In this document: positions 1-7,389 of the stretch, piece after piece
Position numbering within the stretch: the stretch's first letter is position 1
How the letters are laid out: the number at the start of each line of letters is the position of its first letter
Assembly: GCF_022867795.2 (NCBI RefSeq)
Contig: NZ_CP107006.1
Span: 4,588,001-4,652,000, forward strand
From: Chitinophaga horti
Lineage (GTDB): Bacteria > Bacteroidota > Bacteroidia > Chitinophagales > Chitinophagaceae
Direction: 5' to 3'
Length of the DNA: 64,000 bases
Made by a program: the position numbers and the translations under genes
Notes under the pieces: generated by a model
The model's database searches: none
What the model saw: only the letters and a program-made list of their open reading frames with translations
What the model was told of the DNA's origin: nothing

Positions 1-1035
1 TTCTCCTTCTCCATTACAGATCATGAGGTCACGGGCGTCCAGCTTACGTTCTTTATCATCGAGCGTAACGAAAGCTGTACCCTGTGGCAGGTTTTTCACC
101 ACCACTTTACCTCCTTTGATCGCCGCCACATCGAATGCATGCAGGGGCTGGCCGGTTTCGTGCAGTACGAAGTTGGTGATATCTACTATATTATTGATCG
201 GGCGAACGCCGATGGCCAGCAGGCGATTCTTGAGCCATTCAGGCGAATCCGCCACCTTAATACCCGAAATGAGTACACCGCTATAACGGGGACAATCGGC
301 CTGGTTTTCCACTTCCACCATAATATGTGCGGGAGCAGGAAAAGTGGCCAGGTCACGCGCAGGCGCAGCCGCTACTTCCGCCAGTTTATTGGTGAAAGAT
401 GCGCCTTCCGGCCACGCTGCCGGTAGTACGATTTTATGCTTGTCTGTGTTTTCGTGATTGTTCAGCCAGGCGCATACGTCGCGAGCAACGCCCATATGGC
501 TCATTGCATCCATGCGGTTAGGTGTGAGGCCAATCTCGAAGATCATGTCCTGCACTGGTTTAAACACCTCACGGGCAGGCGTACCCGGCACCAGGGATGG
601 ATCTAATACCAGGATGCCGTCATGGCTGGTACCCAGACCAATTTCGTCTTCGGCGCAGATCATACCGTTGCTTTCTTCACCACGGATCTTGGCCTTTTTC
701 ATGGTCAGCGGCTCGCCGCTGAGCGGGTAAATGGTTGTACCAATGGGGGCTACAACCACCTTTTGGCCTACCGCCACGTTAGGGGCACCGCATACGATGC
801 CTAACGGTTCCGCACCACCTATATTTACCTGGGTTATACGCAGTTTATCCGCGTTAGGGTGTTTTTCCACATGCAACACCTCTCCTATTACCAGCCCTTC
901 GAGGCTGCCTTTAACACTTTCGAAAGCTTCCAGGCTTTCTACTTCCAGTCCGATAGACGTGAGGATGGTAGAAAGTTGTTCCGGGGCAGGCTTTACCGGT
1001 AAATATTCACATAACCAATTGTACGAGATTGTCAT
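1..1035 (-). CDS. pheT: Phenylalanyl-tRNA synthetase beta subunit (5' part, runs off window)
   Basis: PheT is the large subunit of the (alpha-beta)2 enzyme that charges tRNA-Phe in the cytoplasm. Translating the minus strand from the ATG at 1033-1035 gives 345 open codons to the window edge. The product begins MTISYNWLCEYLPVKP, as bacterial PheT usually does. It then shows the EMAP/OB-type tRNA-binding domain (about residues 40-150, with HPNADKLRITQV and CGAPNVAVGQKV) and the start of the B3/B4 region (LTPNRMDAMSHMGVARDV; later RPINNIVDITNFVLHETGQPLHAFD). The family is about 800 residues, so more than half lies outside. It is divergent from dnaB across a 482-bp gap. No disruption is seen in the visible part. 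Confidence 0.96.
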   Translation of the reverse strand, partial: MTISYNWLCEYLPVKPAPEQLSTILTSIGLEVESLEAFESVKGSLEGLVIGEVLHVEKHPNADKLRITQVNIGGAEPLGIVCGAPNVAVGQKVVVAPIGTTIYPLSGEPLTMKKAKIRGEESNGMICAEDEIGLGTSHDGILVLDPSLVPGTPAREVFKPVQDMIFEIGLTPNRMDAMSHMGVARDVCAWLNNHENTDKHKIVLPAAWPEGASFTNKLAEVAAAPARDLATFPAPAHIMVEVENQADCPRYSGVLISGIKVADSPEWLKNRLLAIGVRPINNIVDITNFVLHETGQPLHAFDVAAIKGGKVVVKNLPQGTAFVTLDDKERKLDARDLMICNGEGE

Positions 1036-1517
1036 TTGTAGTTGTCTGTATACAGGCGACTTAGCTCGCGCTGCTTTTTAAAATTTTTGATAATCGATGT
1101 AATGTCGCATCTTTGCGCCCCTTTGAGTCGCTCCGCGCCGCGTAAAGTTAACAAATAAGCTTTTGCGGCCCAGCGTTTTTTAGTGAGCAATTTCCGTAAA
1201 TTCTTTTTGCACAGGTAATGTTTATAAAGGACATTTGTAAGGGGATTACTGACGCTCTTTGTGGATAACCGTAGGCGCAATGGTGGATAACCCGTGTTTT
1301 GCTGTGGTATAGCGTGTTCGTTTCGCACGAATAACTTTAGTCAGGTTGCAAACTTGATTAAATGAAAAAAGCCTTTACCTTAGTCGACCCGGCTCCAAAA
1401 AATTTACAATTTGTTAATTGTGCCACTACAGAACAAACAGAAATGCAAAAATTGTAAGCCAAAGCAGCGGACTACAGTAACGAGCTTTTATTAACACATT
1501 TTAAGCCCACGCGATAA
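1036..1517. other. Divergent intergenic region pheT/dnaB
   Basis: This 482-bp gap separates the divergent pheT and dnaB genes. It holds two DnaA-box-like sequences (listed separately) and otherwise AT-rich DNA in its right half. A 98-codon minus-strand reading frame (1032-1328) fills part of it but is lysine/arginine-rich, resembles no family I know and overlaps the pheT start, so I do not call it a gene. No convincing paired TTTG / TAnnTTTG promoter was found. Confidence 0.6.
1260..1290 (-). promoter_or_regulatory. Pair of DnaA-box-like sites upstream of dnaB
   Basis: On the minus strand 1260-1268 reads TTATCCACA, a perfect match to the classical DnaA box TTATNCACA, and 1282-1290 reads TTATCCACC, one mismatch. 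Both have the same orientation and start 22 bp apart, about two helical turns, so they would lie on the same face of the helix. Two boxes are too few for a usual oriC, but the position between pheT and the replicative helicase gene makes DnaA control of dnaB (or pheT) plausible. This is inference from motif match only. Confidence 0.45.
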
Positions 1518-3092
1518 ATGGACGTCAATCTTAAGAAGGACAGGAATTTCAGGAAGAAACCATCGGTCGATCTCTCCACTATGGTCTACGGCAAGATTCC
1601 TCCCCAGTCGAAAGAACTGGAGGAAGCAGTGCTGGGAGCCCTCATGCTTGAAAAAGGAGCGTTCGATACGGTGATCGAGATCCTGAAGCCTGACTGCTTT
1701 TACGTGGATGCGCACCAGCGGATCTTTTCCAGCATGTTAAGGCTGGCTGGTAAGTCCATGCCCGTTGACATCCTCACCGTGGTGGAAGAATTAAAGTCTT
1801 CCGGCGAGCTGGAGCAGGTGGGCGGTCCGTTCTTCGTGACCAGGCTTACCAACATGGTAGTATCCTCTGCCAACATCGAAGCGCATGCGCGTATCGTACT
1901 GCAGAAGTTCATCCAGCGCGAGCTGATCCGCATCTCCGGAGAAATTCTCTCCGAGTCCTATGAGGATACGGCCGACGTGTTCGACCTGCTGGACTCAGCC
2001 GAATCTAAATTATTCGAAATCACTAATAACCACCTTCGCAAGAACTACGACTCCATCGATAAGATATTGGTGAATACCATTAAACGTATCGAGGACCTCC
2101 GTAACAAAGGCGAGGAAATGACAGGGGTGCCTTCCGGCTTCCCGACGTTGGATAAGATCACTTACGGATGGCAGCCAACCGATTTGATCATCCTGGCAGC
2201 ACGTCCCGCGGTGGGTAAAACCGCGTTCGCGTTGAACCTGGCCAGGAACGCAGCCCTTCACCCCACACACGGCAAAGGCTCTGCGATTTTCTCGCTGGAG
2301 ATGTCGTCCGGACAGCTGGTACAACGTATCCTTTCCGCAGAATCTGAAATCAAACTGGAAAAGATCACCCGTGGTAAGCTGGACGAAACCGAGATGCGCA
2401 TCCTGATGACACGTGGTATCGAACGCCTGGCGAAAGCACCGATCTTTATCGATGATACGCCTTCGCTGAACATCTTCGAGCTGCGCGCCAAGTGCAGAAG
2501 GCTGGTACACAATAATGGCGTAGGTATCGTAATCATCGACTACCTGCAGCTGATGAGCGGTAGCGCCGACGGCAAGAACAGCAACCGTGAGCAGGAGATC
2601 TCCAAGATCTCCCGCGACCTGAAAGGTATGGCGAAGGAACTGCACGTACCGGTAATCGCACTGTCGCAGTTGAGTCGTGATGTGGAGAAACGTAAAGACG
2701 GTAACAAGATGCCGCAGCTGAGTGACCTTCGTGAATCGGGTGCGATCGAGCAGGATGCGGACATGGTATTGTTCCTTTACCGTCCCGAATACTACGAGAT
2801 CACCACCAACGAAATGGGCGAATCCAACAAAGGTGAAACCCACGTGCGTATAGCCAAACACCGTAACGGTCAGCTCGACACCGTTAAACTCCGCGCCATC
2901 CTGGAGTTCCAGCGTTTTGAGGACGATGGTCCTGTAGACGGTTTCGGCGGCGGCGCACCAGGCGGTGGCGGCAACTCTTTCGCAGGCATGCGTGGCAATC
3001 CTACCGATGAAGCAAAACTTTATATCCAGAAGGGATCGAAGATGAATGATATGGATTTCGAAGATGAAACCTTTGGCGATGCGCCGTTCTAA
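1518..3092 (+). CDS. dnaB: Replicative DNA helicase DnaB
   Basis: DnaB is the hexameric 5'-3' helicase that unwinds the replication fork. The 524-residue product has the N-terminal DnaB domain (about 25-130, starting KIPPQSKELEEAVLGALML) and the RecA-like C-terminal domain. In the latter are the Walker A motif ARPAVGKTAFALN (about 228-240), the Walker B region VIIDYLQLMSG (about 338-348), and the SDLRESGAIEQDADMVLFLYR stretch typical of DnaB. A glycine-rich linker (GFGGGAPGGGG) precedes an acidic C-terminus. The length is slightly above E. coli DnaB because of N- and C-terminal tails. No intein is present. An intrinsic terminator follows 24 bp after the stop. Confidence 0.97.
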   Translation: MDVNLKKDRNFRKKPSVDLSTMVYGKIPPQSKELEEAVLGALMLEKGAFDTVIEILKPDCFYVDAHQRIFSSMLRLAGKSMPVDILTVVEELKSSGELEQVGGPFFVTRLTNMVVSSANIEAHARIVLQKFIQRELIRISGEILSESYEDTADVFDLLDSAESKLFEITNNHLRKNYDSIDKILVNTIKRIEDLRNKGEEMTGVPSGFPTLDKITYGWQPTDLIILAARPAVGKTAFALNLARNAALHPTHGKGSAIFSLEMSSGQLVQRILSAESEIKLEKITRGKLDETEMRILMTRGIERLAKAPIFIDDTPSLNIFELRAKCRRLVHNNGVGIVIIDYLQLMSGSADGKNSNREQEISKISRDLKGMAKELHVPVIALSQLSRDVEKRKDGNKMPQLSDLRESGAIEQDADMVLFLYRPEYYEITTNEMGESNKGETHVRIAKHRNGQLDTVKLRAILEFQRFEDDGPVDGFGGGAPGGGGNSFAGMRGNPTDEAKLYIQKGSKMNDMDFEDETFGDAPF

Positions 3093-3116
3093 CTGAACGC
3101 ACCAAGACATTACCAG

Positions 3117-3149
3117 GCCAGCATCTTCTCCGGATGCTGGCTTTTTTTA
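3117..3149 (+). terminator. Intrinsic terminator after dnaB
   Basis: A 9-bp perfect stem (GCCAGCATC at 3117-3125, GATGCTGGC at 3133-3141) with a 7-nt loop is followed by seven Ts (3142-3148). This is a textbook rho-independent terminator and separates dnaB from the MATE gene. Confidence 0.9.
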
Positions 3150-3171
3150 TGGCAATTATTTATGAGAAAAA

Positions 3172-4522
3172 ATGAGACGGATTTATTACAAGTACCGGGA
3201 ACATTATAAAGACAATTTCTTTTTAGCCTATCCCGTTGTTATCTCCCAATTAGGGCACACCCTCGTGGGCCTTTCTGACAGCCTGATCATCGGCCACACC
3301 GGTAAAGTACCGCTGGCAGCCGTATCATTAGGCAACAGCATGTTCACCACCTTTTTGGTGTGCGGTATTGGTATGTCGTACGGCTTAACGCCACTGATCG
3401 CACAGGCCAACGGCCGCGGCGACCGCGACTCGTGCGGACACTTGCTCGGGCATAGTTTACTGGTAAACATTCTTACCGGCATCCTCCTTTGCGGCGTGAT
3501 ATTACTGGGCGCGCACTTTATCGGGTACATGGGCCAGGAGGCAGGCGTGGCTGCACAAGCAAAACCCTTCCTGGTATTCCTCGCCGTATCGATGATACCC
3601 CTGATGGTGTATCTCACTTTTAAACAATTTGCAGAAGGCCTCGGCTTTACCAAACAGGCGATGAACATCAGTATCGCCGGTAACCTGTTGAACATTTTCA
3701 TCGGTGTAACGCTGGTATTCGGCTGGTTTGGTTTCCCGAAAATGGGCGTACTCGGTGTGGGCATTGCTACCTTAACCGACAGGATACTGATGGGCATCAC
3801 CATGGCCTGGTATGTACTGAAAGCAAAGCATTTTAAGCCCTACCTGACCACCTTCCGCTCTGGCGGATACGACTGGGCGTCCATCCGGAAAATCACCCGT
3901 ATTGGCACCCCGATCGCGCTGCAAGGTGTATTCGAAGTAAGCGCCTTTGGCGGAGCGGCTATTCTCGTGGGATGGATTGGCGCAGCGGAACTGGCGGCAC
4001 ACCAGATCGCGATCTCACTGGCGTCTATGACGTACATGATGGCCAGCGGCGTTTCTTCCGCAGCCGGTATTCGCAGCGGTAATAATTTAGGCAGAAAAGA
4101 CTTCACTGGGCTTCGTCACAGCGCGATTGCCAGTTACCACATGGTGTTAGTGCTAATGAGCGTTACCGCGTTGTTTTTCCTGATTTTTTGCCAGGTATTG
4201 CCGTCGTTCTACATCAGCGATCCCGGTGTCATTGCGATCGCCGCACAGTTGATCGTGATCGGCATTCTTCCAGCTGTTCGATGGTACACAGGTAGTCGGA
4301 TTGGGTGTGTTACGCGGACTGGGAGATGTGCAGTTGCCTACGATCATTACCTTCCTGGCATACTGGGTACTTGGTTTGCCGGTAGCATGGCTGCTCGGCT
4401 TTACCTTAGGCTATGGTGTACAGGGCGTCTGGTGGGGACTTTCCATCGGATTGATGGTCGCATCGATATTGCTGTTCTTCCGTTTTCATTACAAAACAAA
4501 AAAACTGGAAGCAACCGCTTAA
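3172..4522 (+). pseudogene. MATE family efflux transporter, frameshifted near 4264
   Basis: MATE proteins are 12-helix inner-membrane Na+ or H+ antiporters that export drugs and cationic compounds. The first frame (from ATG 3172) gives a normal MATE N-terminus (AYPVVISQLGHTLVGLSDSLIIGHTG) and membrane helices up to about codon 364. It then turns into unrelated sequence (PAVRWYTGSRIGC). The family's conserved continuation, FFQLFDGTQVVGLGVLRGLGDV, is found in the +1 frame from 4265 and runs to a stop at 4520-4522. Removing one base near 4264 restores an uninterrupted protein of about 449 residues, the usual family length. Either the gene is a recent frameshift mutant or the base is a sequencing error. 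The region of high similarity on both sides argues that the break is very recent. rsmE begins 9 bp downstream. Confidence 0.85.
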
Positions 4523-4527
4523 TTTTG
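4520..4527 (+). promoter_or_regulatory. -7 element in front of rsmE
   Basis: TAATTTTG matches the Bacteroidota -7 consensus TAnnTTTG exactly and ends 4 bases before the rsmE ATG (4532). If it is used, the transcript would begin at or next to the start codon. No TTG/TTTG was found at the expected -33 distance, so the call rests on half of the promoter. Confidence 0.35.
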
Positions 4528-4531
4528 CCGC

Positions 4532-5236
4532 ATGCATATCTTTTACGCAAAGGGATTAACACCTACACAGCCATCTTATACGATGGACGAGCCTACATCC
4601 AAGTACTGCATACAAGTGCTGCGCATGGAGAGAGGCGGGCGTGTTTTGCTGGCAGATGGTTCCGGCAATAAGTACGAAGCTGTTATTGCGGACGACAATC
4701 GCAAAAAATGTGTGCTGAACATCGATAGTGTATCGGCAGTGCCCGCGCCGCCTTGCATGCTGCATATTGCGATCGCGTTCACGAAAAATGTATCGCGTAT
4801 GGAGTGGTTCCTGGAAAAGGCGGTGGAGATCGGCATTACGCACATCACACCAATCGTTACTACGCGTACAGAAAGAGAAAAATTTAAGGCAGAACGTTTT
4901 GAAAATATACTCGTATCGGCCATGCTCCAGTCGCAGCAATTCTTTTTGCCGCAGCTGTCGGAACCGGTAGCGTTCGATAAACTGGTGGCAGGCGGCTTGC
5001 CGCAACAGGCGTTTATTGCACACTGCCTGCCGGAAAGTAAAACACATTTACTCGATGCGGCAAAACCCGGCAACGATGCGATGCTGCTTATTGGTCCGGA
5101 GGGAGACTTTACGCCTGAAGAAATTACGGATGCACTGTCGCGCGGTTTTATTCCGGTGTCGCTGGGTAATACCCGGTTACGCACAGAAACGGCTGGTATG
5201 GTCGGCGCTACGCTGCTGGCCGCGGCCAACCGCTAA
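4532..5236 (+). CDS. rsmE: 16S rRNA m3U1498 methyltransferase RsmE
   Basis: RsmE is a SPOUT-class methyltransferase that adds a methyl group to N3 of U1498 in helix 44 of 16S rRNA, using S-adenosylmethionine. The 234-residue product has the N-terminal PUA-like domain (about 1-75) and the C-terminal trefoil-knot domain. Diagnostic motifs are EKAVEIGITHITPI, LLIGPEGDFTPEEI and SLGNTRLRTETAG, the last two forming the SAM-binding knot. Its length is that of the family. It sits 9 bp after the MATE gene and may be co-transcribed with it or use its own -7 element at 4520-4527. Confidence 0.95.
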   Translation: MHIFYAKGLTPTQPSYTMDEPTSKYCIQVLRMERGGRVLLADGSGNKYEAVIADDNRKKCVLNIDSVSAVPAPPCMLHIAIAFTKNVSRMEWFLEKAVEIGITHITPIVTTRTEREKFKAERFENILVSAMLQSQQFFLPQLSEPVAFDKLVAGGLPQQAFIAHCLPESKTHLLDAAKPGNDAMLLIGPEGDFTPEEITDALSRGFIPVSLGNTRLRTETAGMVGATLLAAANR

Positions 5237-5419
5237 AATATGGAACACAGGAAACGGAGTTGTTTACACCTGCAACAACCCGCTCCTGCGGCCATGTATT
5301 CATTAGCAAATTACTATCAGACAGCTGTGTCTTTTTACGGTGCTGTGTTCAGGATCAGATCCGCTATACATATCTTCAGGCTCAGTATGGGATAAATACG
5401 ACTACATTATAAACGCTGA

Positions 5420-5959
5420 CTAACGCATCTCTGCCATCTTTTTGCGCAATACTTTTATACCTGACGAGATGTGTGTTTTAACCGTATTATCAGATATACC
5501 CATTGCTACTGCCACCTGTTTGCGGCGCAAATCGCTTTCCAGGTATAGCTTTAAAGCACGCGCCGGCTGGCGCGACATACCTGCCAGCAACTGATCGAAG
5601 TTCTCCCGGATTTCCCGGCCTTCGCCAGGTGTAACATTGCACACCTGCTCCTTGATATGTTTGTAGCTTTCCGCGAACTGTCCGCGATACTGACGGCGCC
5701 TTAGCACGATCATGCAACAATAGCGCACGGCTTTATACAGATAACCACCAAGGTTTTCCTTAATATTTACATGCCTTTTTTTTGCAAAGAAATCCACGAA
5801 GAAATCGTGTACGACGTCTTTAGCATCTTCTTCGTCACCAAGAATAAGGTTGGCTTCATATACCAGCAGTTTAACGTAACGTTCGTAAAGCATCTGCTGT
5901 GCGAGCTGATCGTCGGCTTTCGCGCATTGCAAAAGCAGCTCCTCGTCCACTTGATCCAT
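5420..5959 (-). CDS. ECF-type RNA polymerase sigma-70 factor
   Basis: The 179-residue product is a small alternative sigma factor of the extracytoplasmic-function type. Region 2 lies at about residues 20-90 (YERYVKLLVYEANLILGDEEDAKDVVHDFFVDFFAKK, with the D-A-x-D/V-V-x-D core) and region 4 at about 120-175, ending in a helix-turn-helix (RKQVAVAMGISDNTVKTHISSGIKVLRKKM). Bacteroidota often pair such factors with a FecR anti-sigma and a SusC/SusD transporter, but none of these is adjacent here, so its partner is not visible. It is convergent with rsmE across 183 bp that show no feature I recognise. Confidence 0.9.
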   Translation of the reverse strand: MDQVDEELLLQCAKADDQLAQQMLYERYVKLLVYEANLILGDEEDAKDVVHDFFVDFFAKKRHVNIKENLGGYLYKAVRYCCMIVLRRRQYRGQFAESYKHIKEQVCNVTPGEGREIRENFDQLLAGMSRQPARALKLYLESDLRRKQVAVAMGISDNTVKTHISSGIKVLRKKMAEMR

Positions 5960-6172
5960 AAGTAGGATTTTAACCAGGTTGGGAAAGGGTTTGGTTGATT
6001 GCTGTCAGGCTAAGATTGGAACGTTATATGGTCTTTGAATGCTAATTGGAATGCATATACTGCGGGGGAAAAATATTTCGACCAATATGGGTGATCGACT
6101 GAGTAAATGTAACGAAATTTTAATTGCAGGCAATTAATTTTAAGAATGTTGTAACGCTTAATAAAGCGGGGA

Positions 6173-6424
6173 TCATTCCTGTTCAAGCAGTTCGAGAATG
6201 TCGTCCATAAAATGCATATCTACGGATTCGAGTGTGCCGTTGAGGTGTTGTTCCTGGAAGCGGGCCATTACATGATAAATGAAATCTTCAGCTTTTACGT
6301 GTCCGTAAATGGCGGCTACCCTATCATACAGCGAACGTAACATATAGCTAATAGCCAGCGAATCAGCCAGTGGATTACTTTCGGTATAAGTTTTACTGAT
6401 ACGTTTTGAAGAGGATTCTTCCAT
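6173..6424 (-). CDS. Hypothetical small protein
   Basis: I do not recognise this 83-residue protein (starting MEESSSKRISKTYTESN from ATG 6422-6424; a longer version would have to begin at TTG 6463). It has no signal peptide or membrane segment, is probably largely helical, and is rich in acidic residues at its C-terminus (MDDILELLEQE). It lies 213 bp upstream of the ECF sigma gene in the same direction, so a regulatory partnership is possible but not shown. Confidence 0.5.
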   Translation of the reverse strand: MEESSSKRISKTYTESNPLADSLAISYMLRSLYDRVAAIYGHVKAEDFIYHVMARFQEQHLNGTLESVDMHFMDDILELLEQE

Positions 6425-6571
6425 GTGGTTACCGTTGGGTGATTGAAAAGAGCTTACAACCAAAAAGCCTCATACAGTAGTGTTCATCCGAAGGTAAGGG
6501 ATTGAGCAGGAACGGTCAAATCTTTTTTGATCTTCCGACAAGTATTCAACCGGCCGCCAGTAAAGGATTTG

Positions 6572-7243
6572 CTAACGAAAAACGGGAGCAACGGCGTTAC
6601 CGGCAGCAGGCGTATTACTTTCACTTAATGCACATTTGTAACGGAACAATAAACTTGCAATCGTGTTGATCAGCAGTGCATCCAGGTCCTCTCCTTCTGC
6701 ATGACTATTACGCATGTTGGTAAGCAGCCGGTACACCGCCGCATCCATGGGCACAGCGGGCAGCAACATACCTGTTTTGCGTTGATGGAGGTATGCTTCA
6801 ATAAGCGGCAGTATTTCCCAATGCGTTCCCATTAACTCGTCGATCAATATAGGATCCATATCAAAATGAATGGATTCGTAAGTACCCGGCTGGAGGTCGA
6901 GCCGGAGCGTATCTTGCGGCGCATAAAGGAAGCCTTGATGATGGGTGTCTAAATCCGTTGGAGACAAACCAGGCAACTGCGTAGCCCAGTTACCGATCGT
7001 GTTACAATGCAAAGCCAGCACGGCCTTTGGCAACTCTGTAAACACAGTGCAGGAGCGCGTAATTACAAAACGTGTAAGTCGTACACTGTACTGCTCGCGG
7101 CAGCAGGACTGTTGTACAACAAAACCACCACTAAACCGGAAACACGCGGTGTGCATCCAGGAACAGAGCATGTGTTGCAGCCATGCAGGTACCGGCATCT
7201 TGTCAAAAGATTGCGAAAAAGATGGATTACAGCACAACTTCAT
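6572..7243 (-). CDS. AraC-type sensor-domain-like protein lacking a DNA-binding domain
   Basis: The 223-residue product resembles the N-terminal cupin/sensor part of Chitinophagaceae AraC-family regulators: an aromatic beta-rich first half, then a DLQPGTYESIHFDMDPILIDEL stretch and a helical segment (about 150-210). It ends at about residue 223 without the tandem helix-turn-helix of about 100 residues that AraC proteins carry. No such helices are seen downstream in any frame, so this is either a free-standing sensor protein or the remnant of a truncated regulator. The assignment is by general resemblance only. Confidence 0.5.
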   Translation of the reverse strand: MKLCCNPSFSQSFDKMPVPAWLQHMLCSWMHTACFRFSGGFVVQQSCCREQYSVRLTRFVITRSCTVFTELPKAVLALHCNTIGNWATQLPGLSPTDLDTHHQGFLYAPQDTLRLDLQPGTYESIHFDMDPILIDELMGTHWEILPLIEAYLHQRKTGMLLPAVPMDAAVYRLLTNMRNSHAEGEDLDALLINTIASLLFRYKCALSESNTPAAGNAVAPVFR

Positions 7244-7389
7244 ACATCGGGGGTTTTAGGAAAATTAAGTGTCGAACTTCAGGGCAAACAGTATCCAAAG
7301 GTGTACCAAAAAAAGAAAGCCGGTTGTATAAATTCCGGTATCCGAAATTAACACAACCGACTGTCTTATCATTGCGGGAAAGTAATTAC

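Noticed and set aside
1260..1290. DnaA-box pair as the chromosomal origin
   Set aside because: Only two boxes, no AT-rich unwinding element flanked by more boxes and no dnaA gene nearby; kept only as a possible regulatory site.
1032..1328. 98-codon minus-strand frame upstream of pheT
   Set aside because: Overlaps the pheT start, basic and low in recognisable structure, lies over the DnaA-box pair; best read as non-coding.
2010..3110. 366-codon frame antisense to dnaB
   Set aside because: Shadow of dnaB in the opposite strand with no recognisable family.
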